A DNA stretch of 64,000 nucleotides from Streptomyces sp. LUP47B (GCF_001746295.1 NZ_MJAH01000003.1:327922-391921), one strand, 5' to 3'; counted from the stretch's first letter, positions 15,267 to 24,225 are shown. The notes: generated by a model from the sequence alone, not told the origin. A program made the numbers and translations.

Positions 15267-18113
15267 TCACCCGCCGAAGGAAGGCCTCGGTGTGAGCCCC
15301 GCTATCAGGCCTGCCAGGGCCGCGCGCGAGGAGACGCCCGTCTTGCGGTAGACGCGGGAGATGTGGGTCTCGACCGTGCGGCGGCTCAGGCAGAGTCGTT
15401 CGGCGATCGCGGGGCTGGTGAGGCCGTCGGCGACGAGGTCGGCGATCTCCCTTTCCCGGACGGTCAGTTGGGCGAGCAGGCGCAGCGGTCCGTCGTCGGC
15501 GGCGGCCACCGCCGGACCGACGGCCTCGGCAAGCACAGTCAGTATTCCGCAGCCACCGGCAGCGGCGAGCCGCCGCCCGCGGTGCCAGGCCGCCTGCCCG
15601 CGCCGCGCACCGCGCGGATCCGCCGCCAGCAGAGGGGCGCCGAAGAGCAGGGAGAACGCCTCCCAGAACACCGCTCCGCTGCGTGCGCTCTCCTCGGCCG
15701 CCGCCTCGAAAAGGTCCCCCGCGGCCCCGTCGTCACCGAGACCGAGGCGTAGCTGCGCGGCGCTGCGCATGGCCGAGGCACGCTGCACGGGCAGATCGAG
15801 TCTCTCGGCCTCCGCGTGGGCCCGCTCGGCCCAGTCGGTCGCCGCGTCCAGGTCACCCATGGCGACGGTGGCGGTCACCAGGACCTCAAGGAACAACGGG
15901 CGCATGGAGGGCTGCATCTGCCGCAGGCCGGGACCGCCGGCACGCAGTACCGCCTCCCGGGCGCGGGCCGGGTCTCCGGCCGCGAGCGCCGCGTAACCGA
16001 GCACGCACCAGGCGATGGACGCCCACCAGTTGACGCCTCCGCCTGCCGCGGCCACGGCTTCCTCGGCGGTGGCCAGTGGCCGCGGATCGCCGGGCGGGCA
16101 GGCGTCCACCAGGGCGTGGGCCCTGGTCGCCAGGACGAAGGCGAGCAGCTCGTCGCTGCCGATGCCGCGGGCTATGTCCTCGGCCTCCTCGGACAGCTCC
16201 ACCGCCGACGCGAGCCGGCAGGTCTGGATGCGTACGTGGGTCTTGCACAGCAACAGGTGGGGCAGGAGGTAGAGCTGGCCGGTACGACGGGCTATGGCCA
16301 GCCCGCGATCGGCGTGCCGCTCGGCGTCGACGAAGCGCTCCAGGAACGCCTCCGCCCAGGCCAGCCGGACCAGCGGCTCGCACAGGTCGGTCAGATCGCC
16401 GTCCGGCAACGAGTCCACGAGGGCTGCCGCCCGGCGAGCGAAGTCCTCCGCCGCGGCCGTCTCCCCCTCGTACGCCTCTCCCAGTGCCGCGACGCTCAGC
16501 GCACCCGCCACCCCCGTCTCGTCTCCGAGGCGACGGGCCACCTCCAGGGTGCGTGCCACCTCGGAGCGCACCGCCGGGTACGAGGTGTCGTGCGGGGCTG
16601 ATGCGCCCAACTCCAAGCCCAGCGCCACCTGGTCGGCGAGCGAGGGAGCGGGATCGGTGCGGTGCAGTTCGCGGTGCAGCAGGGCGGACGCCTCCGCGTA
16701 CCGGCCCAGATGGCGCTCCATGACGGCGCACAGCACGACAGCGGACGCCCGCGACCCCGTCCCGTCTGCCGGGTCGGGCAGGGCGATCACCTGGTGCAGC
16801 AGGTCGCGGCTCTCCCGGAGCCGACCGCCGACGCCCAGCGCCCGGGCCCGCCGCAGCATCAACTCGCGCCGTCTGCTGGCGTGTTCCGGCGTGTGCGGAA
16901 GGTGCCGCAGCACCACCTCCAGCCAGTGCGCGCTGCTTGCGGGCGCTGTGTGCGCGGCCTGCGCGGCTGCCTCGTCCAGCACGGCCGCCGCCCGCGGATC
17001 CCAGCCGGACAGTGACTGCTCGGCGTGGTGCGCCTGTTCGGCCAGCGGGGCTCCGGTCCGGGCGAGTTCGGCGCCGACGAGCCGGTGGGTCTGCGTGCGC
17101 AGCCAGGGGTCGGTGCCGTCGCGGACGAGGCTGCGCAGCACGGGGTGGCGCAGCGCGATCCGCCCGTGCGCGCCGGTGCGCAGCAGGTCGCGCCGGGTCA
17201 GTACGGCGAGGTCCTCGGCCAGTTGTCCCGGCTCGTGGCCGGTCACCGGGCCGAGCAGCGCGGGCGTGGCGTGGTCGCCCAGCGCCGCCACCACTTGGAC
17301 GAGTCGGCCCTGCGACGGCGTGAGCGGGGCGAGCTCGTCGAGCAGCAGCGCCCCGAGACCGGTCGTGGACAGCCGGCTCACCGACGCGCCCTCGCGGTGC
17401 GCCTGGAGCAGGGTCAACAGGTACAGCGGGTTGCCCCCGCTCGCCGTGAAGAGCCGAACGGCCTCGTCGCTGGCCAGGTGGGGGGCGAGCAGCTCGATGC
17501 CCTCCCGCTCGTCGAGCGGGCCCAGGACCGTCCGCCGCACGGTGCCGGTGTCCGTGCCACGGGTGAGGGTCGCGGTCAGGGATGCGGGGCTCTGCCGGTC
17601 GCGGCGGGCCAGGACCAGCAGGACACGGGCGCGCACGGGGTGGCGTACGAGATGGTCGAGGAGTTCCAGGGACGCGGCGTCCGCCCAGTGCATGTCGTCC
17701 AGGACCACGACCAGCGCGGACCCCGCGGCGTGCGTCAACAGGTCGGCGGTGGCCCGGTGCAGGTGGAAGCGGTCCGTGCGACGGGGAGCGCCGCTGAGCA
17801 CCGGGGCGACCTCGGCGGCCGCAGGGAAGGACTCCACGGCCTGCGGGTCGAGGTCGCAGAAGGCGTCGGTGAACGGCTGGAAGGGGATGTGGTGTTCGTA
17901 CTCCGTCGCCCGGCCGCGCAGCACCGTCGCCCCGCGTCGCGTCGCGCCCAGGCACAGTTCATGGACCAGCCGGCTCTTGCCGATGCCCGCCTCACCACTG
18001 ATGTCCAGCACCGCCGGGCGCCCGGGCACGTCTCCGACCAGCTCCGCCAGCAGCCGCTCCACGCGCGCGAGTTCAGCGTCTCTGCCGACCAGCGGTGTCC
18101 GTTGCGTCGTCAT
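15267..18113 (-). CDS. Large ATP-binding LuxR-family (LAL) transcriptional regulator
   Basis: 948 aa. The N-terminal AAA/NB-ARC-type ATPase has Walker A GEAGIGKS at about residue 40 and Walker B ALVVVLDDMHWAD. A long helical TPR-like middle (about 370-850) leads to a C-terminal LuxR HTH: LTVREREIADLVADGLTSPA, then IAERLCLSRRTVETHISRVY. LAL proteins integrate a ligand signal with ATP binding and activate secondary-metabolite or sugar genes. No biosynthetic cluster is adjacent, so the target is unknown. The gene is transcribed away from the MerR gene's end, with 200 nt of otherwise featureless DNA ahead of it. Confidence 0.92.
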   Translation of the reverse strand: MTTQRTPLVGRDAELARVERLLAELVGDVPGRPAVLDISGEAGIGKSRLVHELCLGATRRGATVLRGRATEYEHHIPFQPFTDAFCDLDPQAVESFPAAAEVAPVLSGAPRRTDRFHLHRATADLLTHAAGSALVVVLDDMHWADAASLELLDHLVRHPVRARVLLVLARRDRQSPASLTATLTRGTDTGTVRRTVLGPLDEREGIELLAPHLASDEAVRLFTASGGNPLYLLTLLQAHREGASVSRLSTTGLGALLLDELAPLTPSQGRLVQVVAALGDHATPALLGPVTGHEPGQLAEDLAVLTRRDLLRTGAHGRIALRHPVLRSLVRDGTDPWLRTQTHRLVGAELARTGAPLAEQAHHAEQSLSGWDPRAAAVLDEAAAQAAHTAPASSAHWLEVVLRHLPHTPEHASRRRELMLRRARALGVGGRLRESRDLLHQVIALPDPADGTGSRASAVVLCAVMERHLGRYAEASALLHRELHRTDPAPSLADQVALGLELGASAPHDTSYPAVRSEVARTLEVARRLGDETGVAGALSVAALGEAYEGETAAAEDFARRAAALVDSLPDGDLTDLCEPLVRLAWAEAFLERFVDAERHADRGLAIARRTGQLYLLPHLLLCKTHVRIQTCRLASAVELSEEAEDIARGIGSDELLAFVLATRAHALVDACPPGDPRPLATAEEAVAAAGGGVNWWASIAWCVLGYAALAAGDPARAREAVLRAGGPGLRQMQPSMRPLFLEVLVTATVAMGDLDAATDWAERAHAEAERLDLPVQRASAMRSAAQLRLGLGDDGAAGDLFEAAAEESARSGAVFWEAFSLLFGAPLLAADPRGARRGQAAWHRGRRLAAAGGCGILTVLAEAVGPAVAAADDGPLRLLAQLTVREREIADLVADGLTSPAIAERLCLSRRTVETHISRVYRKTGVSSRAALAGLIAGLTPRPSFGG

Positions 18114-18312
18114 GCCTCATGCCCCCCACGGCAGTTGGTGCCCCCGCACATCCTGTCGTACGCCACTGACAACCTGCGGGTTCGTGTCCGCGATCTCACA
18201 CCGCACCGACGCGAGGCGCCCGACCACGCCAGATCCTGCCTCGTCGCCGTGCTGCGAACCGGCAGACGTACGGTCATCGCGATCAACCGGATGGTCGCGG
18301 CCCGCTACCGCG

Positions 18313-18717
18313 TCAGGGGGCGGGAGGCCGCGCGAGGCGCTCGCCCAGCGTGGCCGCGAATTCCTCCGCACGCGTCAGCTGGGTGCGCAGATCCTCGACC
18401 CGCTGCTGGGCGGCCTGTTCGAAGCCGCGGATCCGGTCCAGCAGTTCCTCGTGCTCCTCGGGCGGCAGTTCCGCGCCCGTGTCGAGGCGGTCGGTGGCCT
18501 CCAGCAGGGCGCGCATCTCGTCCAGGGTGAACCCGAGAGGCTTCATACGGCGGATGACCATCAGGCGGGCGACGTCGGACTCGGTGTAGAGGCGGAAGCC
18601 GCCTTGGGACCGGGCGGAGGGGATGACGAGGCCGGTGTCCTCGTAGTGGCGGATGGTGCGCAGCGACAGCTCGGTCCGGGTGGCGACCTCGCCGATCTGC
18701 ATGCGCTCGCTGCTCAC
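18313..18717 (-). CDS. MerR-family transcriptional regulator
   Basis: 134 aa from GTG 18717, which has GAGGAAGG 8 nt upstream; ATG 18735 and ATG 18702 are alternatives. The N-terminal winged HTH reads MQIGEVATRTELSLRTIRHY, then RSQGGFRLYTESDVARL. It is followed by a long dimerisation coiled coil (RIRGFEQAAQQRVEDLRTQL). There is no Cys-rich metal site, so it is not a mercury-type sensor. It is divergent from the SulP transporter, with a perfect palindrome between them, so it probably controls its own gene and sulP. Confidence 0.9.
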   Translation of the reverse strand: MSSERMQIGEVATRTELSLRTIRHYEDTGLVIPSARSQGGFRLYTESDVARLMVIRRMKPLGFTLDEMRALLEATDRLDTGAELPPEEHEELLDRIRGFEQAAQQRVEDLRTQLTRAEEFAATLGERLARPPAP

Positions 18718-18764
18718 GCCGGGTGCCTTCCTCATCTCTCGCCAGGGCCGCGCACGGCCGCCGA

Positions 18765-18788
18765 TCTCTACCCTAACGTTAGGGTAGA
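18765..18788. promoter_or_regulatory. Perfect 24-bp palindrome, MerR operator
   Basis: The half-site CTCTACCCTAAC (18765-18776) is mirrored exactly at 18777-18788. A dyad with an ACCCTAAC core is the usual look of MerR operators in Streptomyces. Such regulators bind between stretched -35 and -10 boxes. It sits 47 nt upstream of the merR start and about 290 nt upstream of the sulP reading frame, in AT-rich sequence that stands out locally. Confidence 0.8.
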
Positions 18789-18853
18789 GTTGCCTCGGTG
18801 CCAGGTCACCGGTGTCGGGGCCGATGATGCCTCCGGCGAAGACCGATACCTGC

Positions 18854-18990
18854 AGGAGAGAGCGTGCGTGTGCCCATGATGCCCGGCGCCGCCGCCTGCC
18901 CGCCGTGACCCGTCACCCCCGCACAGCGCACCATCCCGTGGCGGATCGCTTCGCTGCCGCCCCCTGACTTCGGTCCGCCGCTCGCGGACC
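18854..18990 (+). promoter_or_regulatory. sulP leader: possible 14-codon uORF and hairpin
   Basis: Downstream of the MerR operator the leader has AGGAGAG (18854-18860) followed by GTG 18864 and a 14-codon frame, VRVPMMPGAAACPP, ending at 18908. A hairpin GGTCCGC (18972-18978) / GCGGACC (18984-18990) lies further on. The arrangement is compatible with a leader peptide and attenuator, but the SD-to-start spacing is short and there is a single Cys codon. The rest of the leader to 19076 shows nothing I recognise. Confidence 0.3.
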
Positions 18991-19076
18991 CCGTGGCCGG
19001 CCGCCCCGCCTCCCACTCCTTCCCGTACGCCCGCCGTGATGCCGGGTGTGCCCGAGCACGACAGGTTCCTCTCGTC

Positions 19077-20585
19077 TTGTCCTCCTCCGCACTGTCCCTG
19101 GCCACGTGGCTGCGTGGCTCCCGGCGTCCTGCCTGGCTGTCCGATCCGAAGGTGCTGCGCACCGAAGTGCTGGCCGGGCTCGTGGTCGCCCTCGCCCTGA
19201 TCCCCGAGGCGATCTCGTTCTCGGTCATCGCCGGGGTCGACCCGGCCATCGGCCTGTTCGCCTCGTTCACCATGGCCGTGACCATCGCGATCGTCGGCGG
19301 CCGACCGGCCATGATCTCCGCCGCCACCGGCGCGGTCGCCCTGGTCATCGCCCCGCTCAACCGCGAGCACGGCTTCGGCTACCTCGTCGCCGCCGTCATC
19401 CTGGCCGGCGTCTTCCAGATCGTCCTCGGCGCCCTCGGGGTGGCGAAGCTGATGCGGTTCGTGCCGCGCAGCGTGATGGTCGGCTTCGTCAACTCCCTCG
19501 CGATCCTCATCTTCATGGCGCAGGTGCCGGAGATGACCGACGTACCGTGGCCGGTCTATCCGCTGATCGCGGCCGGTCTGGCGCTGATGGTGCTCTTCCC
19601 GAAGGTCACCAGGGTGATCCCGGCCCCGCTGGTGTCGATCGTGATCCTCACGGTCATCACGGTGGCCGCCGGGATCGCGGTGCCGACCGTCGGGGACAAG
19701 GGCGAGCTGCCCTCCTCGCTCCCCGTGCCCGGGCTGCCGGACGTGCCCTTCACCCTGGACACCCTCACCACCATCGCGCCCTACGCGCTCGCCATGGCGC
19801 TGGTCGGTCTGATGGAGTCCCTGATGACCGCCAAGCTCGTGGACGACATCACCGACACCCCCTCCTCCAAGACCCGCGAGTCCGTCGGCCAGGGCATCGC
19901 CAACATCGTCACCGGCTTCTTCGGTGGCATGGGCGGCTGCGCCATGATCGGGCAGACGATGATCAACGTACGGGTGTCGGGCGCCAGGACGCGGCTGTCG
20001 ACGTTTCTGGCCGGTGCGTTCCTGATGGTGCTGTGCGTCATGTTCGGGCCGGTCGTCTCGGACATTCCGATGGCCGTGCTCGTCGCCGTGATGGTCATGG
20101 TGTCGGTGGGCACCTTCGACTGGCACTCCATCGCGCCGAAGACCCTGAAGCGGATGCCGGCCGGGGAGATCACGGTCATGCTGATCACCGTCGCGTGTGT
20201 GGTCGCCACCCACAACCTCGCCATCGGTGTCGTCGTGGGCTCGATCACCGCGATGGTCGTCTTCGCCAAGCGGGTCGCCCATCTGGCCGAGGCCACCGCC
20301 GTGACCGAGCCCGACGGCTCGTCCGTGATCTACCGGGTGACCGGTGAGCTGTTCTTCGCCTCCTCCAACGACCTCGTCGGCCGGTTCGACTACGCCGGCG
20401 ACCCCGACGAGGTCGTCGTCGACCTGTCCGCCGCCCACATCTGGGACGCCTCCTCCGTCGCGGCCCTCGACGCCATCGAGACCAAGTACGCACAGCGCGG
20501 CAAAACCGTCAGGATCACCGGACTGAACGAGCCCAGCGCCCGCATTCACGACACGCTCAGCGGCGAACTCACCGGCCACCACTGA
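19077..20585 (+). CDS. SulP-family inorganic anion transporter with STAS domain
   Basis: About 502 aa if started at TTG 19077; an in-frame GTG at 18993 would add 28 residues that look non-coding, so the start is uncertain. The membrane domain starts LRTEVLAGLVVALALIPEAI, with the SulP signature and DPAIGLFASFTMAVTIAIVG. About 10-12 membrane segments follow, including GFFGGMGGCAMIGQTMINVR. The cytoplasmic STAS domain is at the C-terminus (GELFFASSNDLVGRF, then VVVDLSAAHIWDASSVAALD). Members carry sulfate, bicarbonate or other anions. Pairing with a MerR regulator suggests stress- or ligand-induced expression. Confidence 0.92.
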   Translation: MSSSALSLATWLRGSRRPAWLSDPKVLRTEVLAGLVVALALIPEAISFSVIAGVDPAIGLFASFTMAVTIAIVGGRPAMISAATGAVALVIAPLNREHGFGYLVAAVILAGVFQIVLGALGVAKLMRFVPRSVMVGFVNSLAILIFMAQVPEMTDVPWPVYPLIAAGLALMVLFPKVTRVIPAPLVSIVILTVITVAAGIAVPTVGDKGELPSSLPVPGLPDVPFTLDTLTTIAPYALAMALVGLMESLMTAKLVDDITDTPSSKTRESVGQGIANIVTGFFGGMGGCAMIGQTMINVRVSGARTRLSTFLAGAFLMVLCVMFGPVVSDIPMAVLVAVMVMVSVGTFDWHSIAPKTLKRMPAGEITVMLITVACVVATHNLAIGVVVGSITAMVVFAKRVAHLAEATAVTEPDGSSVIYRVTGELFFASSNDLVGRFDYAGDPDEVVVDLSAAHIWDASSVAALDAIETKYAQRGKTVRITGLNEPSARIHDTLSGELTGHH

Positions 20586-20770
20586 TCGGCACCCGAACCG
20601 AACTGCGCCCCGGATCAGCCGCCGACTCCCTTGATCACCCGAGTCTCAGGGCCACCGGATCGGTCGGGTTTGCCTTCCCCAGGGGTATCGCCGCTGTCCG
20701 ATGTCGGGGTCCAATGGTGGGAGTAAGGCTCTTCCGCACCTGCACCCGCACCGGTGAGAAGAGGCACCCA

Positions 20771-21202
20771 ATGGATCCATGGCTGATCTGGTTGGTCGTC
20801 GCAGCCGTATTGGCGCTGGCGGAGATCGTCACCCTTACCGCTGCGCTCGGAATGCTGAGTGTGTCCGCCCTGGTCACGGCGGGATCCGCCGCGGTCGGGC
20901 TGCCTCTGCCCTTCCAGTTCCTGGTGTTCGCCCTCGTCGCCACGGGCACCGTGGTGTTCGTGCGTCCTATCGCGCTGCGCCACGTGCTCCGGCCGCAGGT
21001 GGAGCGATTCGGCATCGACGCTCTGATCGGCAAGCCTGCCTATGTCCTCTCGGAGGTGACGGGCCTCGGCGGCAGGGTCCGTATCGACGGTGAGGAATGG
21101 ACGGCCCGCGCCTACGACGAGACGCTGGTGATTCCGCCGGGAAAGACCGTCGACGTCATGGAGATCAGCGGCGCCACCGCGCTCGTCTACCCCCGGGACT
21201 GA
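20771..21202 (+). CDS. NfeD-like membrane protein
   Basis: 143 aa from ATG 20771, with GAAGAGG upstream. Two to three hydrophobic segments (DPWLIWLVVAAVLALAEIVT, ALGMLSVSALVTAGSAAVGL, FLVFALVATGTVVFV) precede a C-terminal OB-fold domain: GKPAYVLSEVTGLGGRVRID, then GEEWTAR. This is the short NfeD form (PF01957). It is encoded 4 nt upstream of an SPFH/band-7 protein, the classical partner, and the two are thought to form membrane microdomain assemblies. No protease domain is present. Confidence 0.9.
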   Translation: MDPWLIWLVVAAVLALAEIVTLTAALGMLSVSALVTAGSAAVGLPLPFQFLVFALVATGTVVFVRPIALRHVLRPQVERFGIDALIGKPAYVLSEVTGLGGRVRIDGEEWTARAYDETLVIPPGKTVDVMEISGATALVYPRD

Positions 21203-21206
21203 AACC

Positions 21207-22244
21207 ATGGAAACCACGGCGTTCCTCATTGCCGGTCTGATCTTCGCGCTGATCGCGGTTTTCACCGTGGTACGGGCGGTCCGTATCGTGCCCCAGGCGC
21301 GTGCTCGTAATGTCGAGCGACTCGGGCGCTACCACCGGACCCTGAGTCCCGGCCTCAGCCTGGTCATTCCGTACATCGACCGGGTTCATCCGGTGATCGA
21401 TCTGCGGGAACAGGTCGTCTCCTTCAAGCCGCAACCGGTCATCACCGAGGACAACCTGGTCGTCGAGATCGACACCGTCCTGTACTTCCAGGTCACCGAC
21501 CCGCGAGCGGCTTTCTACGAGATCGCGAATTTCCTTCAGGCGGTCGAACAGCTCACCGTGACCACCCTGCGCAATGTCGTGGGATCCATGGACCTGGAAA
21601 AGACGCTCACCTCACGGGACACCATCAACAGCCAGCTCCGCGGCGTACTGGACGAGGCCACCGGCAAGTGGGGTCTGAGGGTCAACCGGGTGGAGATCAA
21701 GGCCATCGATCCGCCGCAGTCCATCAAGGACGCGATGCAGAAGCAGATGCGGGCCGAGCGGGACAAGCGGGCCGCGATTCTCGGGGCCGAGGGACAGCGC
21801 CAATCGCAGATCCTCACCGCCGAAGGCGACAAGCAGGCGGCCGTCCTGCGCGCGGAGGGTAACCGTACCGCTGCGATCCTCCAGGCCGAGGGTCAGTCCC
21901 GGGCCATCGACGAGGTCTTCCAGGCCGTGCATCGCAACGACCCCGACCCCAAACTCCTGGCCTACCAGTACCTGCAGACCCTGCCCCAACTGGCGCAGGG
22001 CTCGGGGAACAACTTCTGGGTGATTCCCAGCGAGATCACCTCCGCGCTCCAGGGCGTGTCCCGCGCCTTCACCGAGGTGCTGCCCCAGTCCCCGGCCACC
22101 CGCGAGAAACCCTCGGACGACAGCGCTGAGCGGGCCGCTGACGACGCGGCGCAGGCTGCGGAAGCCGCCGCCGCGGCCCTCGCCGACGCGGCCGAGGCCG
22201 ACCGCGCCATTCCTGATGGCCTGCCGTCCACCCGGCCTCGCTGA
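21207..22244 (+). CDS. SPFH/band 7 (stomatin-like) protein
   Basis: 345 aa. An N-terminal membrane anchor (TTAFLIAGLIFALIAVFTVV) leads into the SPFH domain: ERLGRYHRTLSPGLSLVIPY, IDLREQVVSF, and NVVGSMDLEKTLTSRDTINS. A charged coiled coil with repeats of the form EGxRQ/EGDKQ/EGNRT/EGQSR (about residues 190-235) drives oligomerisation. The last ~60 residues are Ala/Glu-rich and disordered. With the NfeD-like gene it forms a two-gene membrane-scaffold operon. Confidence 0.92.
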   Translation: METTAFLIAGLIFALIAVFTVVRAVRIVPQARARNVERLGRYHRTLSPGLSLVIPYIDRVHPVIDLREQVVSFKPQPVITEDNLVVEIDTVLYFQVTDPRAAFYEIANFLQAVEQLTVTTLRNVVGSMDLEKTLTSRDTINSQLRGVLDEATGKWGLRVNRVEIKAIDPPQSIKDAMQKQMRAERDKRAAILGAEGQRQSQILTAEGDKQAAVLRAEGNRTAAILQAEGQSRAIDEVFQAVHRNDPDPKLLAYQYLQTLPQLAQGSGNNFWVIPSEITSALQGVSRAFTEVLPQSPATREKPSDDSAERAADDAAQAAEAAAAALADAAEADRAIPDGLPSTRPR

Positions 22245-22290
22245 CGGTGGGTGACGATCACCGGCCGACGGGCCTGAGGGCCCTTGTGCT

Positions 22291-22441
22291 GTAGCCGGTG
22301 GCCTTCACGAGCCTCCGGGAGCTCGGCGACGGCGACCGGATGGGCATCCATCCAGAAGCCGTCCGTCCAAGTCACCGGGTGCACGGGCCGCTCCTCCGAA
22401 TAGAAGTCGGCCGCTCCGGTCGGGAACGTTCCGCCGGCCTT
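22291..22441 (-). pseudogene. Formylglycine-generating enzyme (SUMF1-type) fragment
   Basis: The minus strand from 22441 reads GGTFPTGAADFYSEERPVHP, then VTWTDGFWMDAHPVAVAE. This is the start of the FGE-sulfatase domain, whose normal pattern is GGTFxMGSxxFYPEERPVHxVxVDGFWMDxHPVTxAEF. A frameshift follows: the next residues, RRLVKATGY, appear only in another frame and match the RRFVxATGY continuation. The catalytic cysteine half and all C-terminal sequence are absent. It is a relic of a sulfatase-activating enzyme or related iron-independent oxidase. Confidence 0.65.
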
Positions 22442-22470
22442 GCAGCAGCGAAACGGGGCAGCAGTAGGGG

Positions 22471-22863
22471 ATGAAGCCGCAACCGCGTTTCACGCTGGCC
22501 GCGACGACACTTGACGCACCGGACGCCCACGAGTTGGCGCAGTTCTATCAGGGTCTGCTCGGATGGTCGGTGCGGAAGCTGGAACCCGCCTGGGTGGAGA
22601 TCGGTCCGCCCGATGGCGGTCCAGGGCTGTCGTTCCAGACAGAGCCACTTTTCACCCGCCCGCGGTGGCCTTCCGTACGGTCCGAACAGCAGATGATGAT
22701 GCATCTGGACATCGAGGTGAACGATCTGTCAGCAGCCGTCGAGCAAGCTCTTGCCCTCGGAGCGACGGTGACGGACTTCCAGCCCCAGGACGATGTACGC
22801 GTGCTGTTCGACCCGGCGGGCCACCCGTTCTGCCTCTTCGTACACACCGGCCCGAACGCCTGA
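22471..22863 (+). CDS. VOC-superfamily protein (glyoxalase/bleomycin-resistance fold)
   Basis: 130 aa from ATG 22471. Two beta-alpha-beta-beta-beta modules are visible: LDAPDAHELAQFYQGLLGW with WVEIG, and MHLDIEVNDLSAAVEQALAL with VRVLFDPAGHPFCLFVHT. The second module keeps the HL metal-ligand position. Such single-domain proteins are usually of unknown substrate. It is isolated, divergent from the sulfatase-activator relic. Confidence 0.75.
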   Translation: MKPQPRFTLAATTLDAPDAHELAQFYQGLLGWSVRKLEPAWVEIGPPDGGPGLSFQTEPLFTRPRWPSVRSEQQMMMHLDIEVNDLSAAVEQALALGATVTDFQPQDDVRVLFDPAGHPFCLFVHTGPNA

Positions 22864-23091
22864 AAGGCCGGGTCAGGCGGTGAGCCCGCGCTAGCCGATG
22901 CCGGCTGCGGCGATGCCGACGCAGAAGTGCTCGGCCTTGGGTGCCGCCATGCGGGCGTGGCCTGCTTGACCAGCCGGACCTCCGCCTGCACAGTCGGGAA
23001 GCGGCACCGCAGCGGCACTGCCTCAAGCTGCCGACCGGTCCGTCCGTCCACAGGTGGCACACGGCCCTGATACCCAGGAGCGGCTGATCCG

Positions 23092-23736
23092 ATGGTCCTC
23101 GACCTGGTTGTGATCGCTACGGCCGTCACCCTGGGGCCTTTGCACAACAGCGCCTTCATGCTGCTGCTCTCCTCACGGCACGGTGTTCGCCAGGGCCTGG
23201 CGTTCTTGTTGTCGTGGCTGGCCAACATGATCGCGGTGATCGCTTGCGTGGTGTTGCTGACCGGCGGTCAGCCTCCGGCCCGTCACAGCGCGCCCTCGAC
23301 CGCCGCCGGCTATGCGAAACTCGCCATCGGCCTGGCACTGGTGCTGTACGGCGTACACCGGCACTTCCGGCCGCCCCGCCCGCACGGTCCGCCCCGCTGG
23401 ACAGCCCGGGTCGACAACGCCTCCCCGGCCACGGCAGCCGGCCTGGCATGGCTGCTGCAGCCCTGGGCACTGGTCGGCGCCGGAGCCGCGACCGCCGTCG
23501 ACGCGAACCTCTCCACGCTGGCCGACTGGCTCGCGCTGGCCGGCTACTGCCTGCTGGCCACCCTCAGCCTTATCGCCATGGAGATGTACGTGGTCTGGGC
23601 GCCCGCCGTCGCGAACGCCCGGTTGAGCGCCCTGCGGGAGTGGCTCGCGCAGCATCAGGAGCGGCTGGTCGTCATGTTCGCCCTGCTGCTCGGACTGTGG
23701 CTGACAGCCCGGAGCATCGCCGAGCTGGTCGCCTGA
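23092..23736 (+). CDS. GAP-family membrane protein (Sap, sulfolipid-addressing type)
   Basis: 214 aa with six predicted membrane segments. The first is MVLDLVVIATAVTLGPLHNS, and the next loop, LLSSRHGVRQGLAFLLSWLA, is typical of the family (PF11139). Mycobacterial relatives (Sap/Gap) assist export of sulfolipids and glycopeptidolipids. In Streptomyces the role is unknown, perhaps export of a small lipid or peptide. It stands alone on the plus strand. Confidence 0.8.
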   Translation: MVLDLVVIATAVTLGPLHNSAFMLLLSSRHGVRQGLAFLLSWLANMIAVIACVVLLTGGQPPARHSAPSTAAGYAKLAIGLALVLYGVHRHFRPPRPHGPPRWTARVDNASPATAAGLAWLLQPWALVGAGAATAVDANLSTLADWLALAGYCLLATLSLIAMEMYVVWAPAVANARLSALREWLAQHQERLVVMFALLLGLWLTARSIAELVA

Positions 23737-23811
23737 CAAGTACGGCCCGAGTCACCAGGTTCCATCGCGGTGCGGTGGGCCGTAGCCCCCACCCCGCTCA
23801 CTGTGACCACC

Positions 23812-24225
23812 TCAGGAGAAATCGGCTTCGGTGATGCCGTCGGGATGTCCGAACGGCCACTCCACCAGCTCGATCCGGTAGCCGTCCGGGTCGATGAGCC
23901 ACGACGTCTTCGGACCGTCGGGGCCGCCCGGATACTGGACGGGCCCCGGCTCCAGGCCGGCTTCGGCCAGCGTTTTCAGGGTGACTGCCAGCGTGTCCAC
24001 CTGGATCGCGAGGTGGTCGACTCCGCTGCCCACGTCGACACGTCCGTCCGCGGGACGGTGGACCAGTTCGAGCGAGGCCGCCGGTTCGCCGGGGAACCTG
24101 AGGATCACGAGGCGACCCCCCTCGCCGGTCTCGACCCTGCCCAACTCGACGTAGCCCAAGGCGGTGTAGAAACCCAGCGAGCGGTCCAGATCGGTGACGC
24201 GGTAGGCGACGAAGAGCGTCTTCAC
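23812..24225 (-). CDS. VOC-superfamily (lactoylglutathione-lyase-like) protein
   Basis: 137 aa. The layout is that of glyoxalase I: YRVTDLDRSLGFYTALGYVE, a SLELVH strand, VDHLAIQVDTLAVTLKTLAE, and DPDGYRIELVEWP. The N-terminal position where glyoxalase I carries His is LFVAYRV here, so one metal ligand seems missing and methylglyoxal activity is doubtful. The start GTG 24225 overlaps the stop of the upstream DHFR-like gene by GTGA, so the two are translationally coupled. Confidence 0.8.
   Translation of the reverse strand: MKTLFVAYRVTDLDRSLGFYTALGYVELGRVETGEGGRLVILRFPGEPAASLELVHRPADGRVDVGSGVDHLAIQVDTLAVTLKTLAEAGLEPGPVQYPGGPDGPKTSWLIDPDGYRIELVEWPFGHPDGITEADFS

Noticed and set aside
16294..18879. 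861-codon plus-strand frame opposite the LAL regulator
   Set aside because: Ser/Arg-rich low-complexity translation without domains; the minus strand has clear ATPase and HTH motifs.
20666..20688. Stress-sigma promoter GGGTTT..GGGTAT before the nfeD-like gene
   Set aside because: The spacer is only 11 bp, whereas 14-16 is needed for the SigB-type consensus; no better pair was found.
22887..22960. 19-codon minus-strand frame (MAAPKAEHFCVGIAAAGIG)
   Set aside because: Too short, no ribosome-binding site, no family recognised; left as intergenic.
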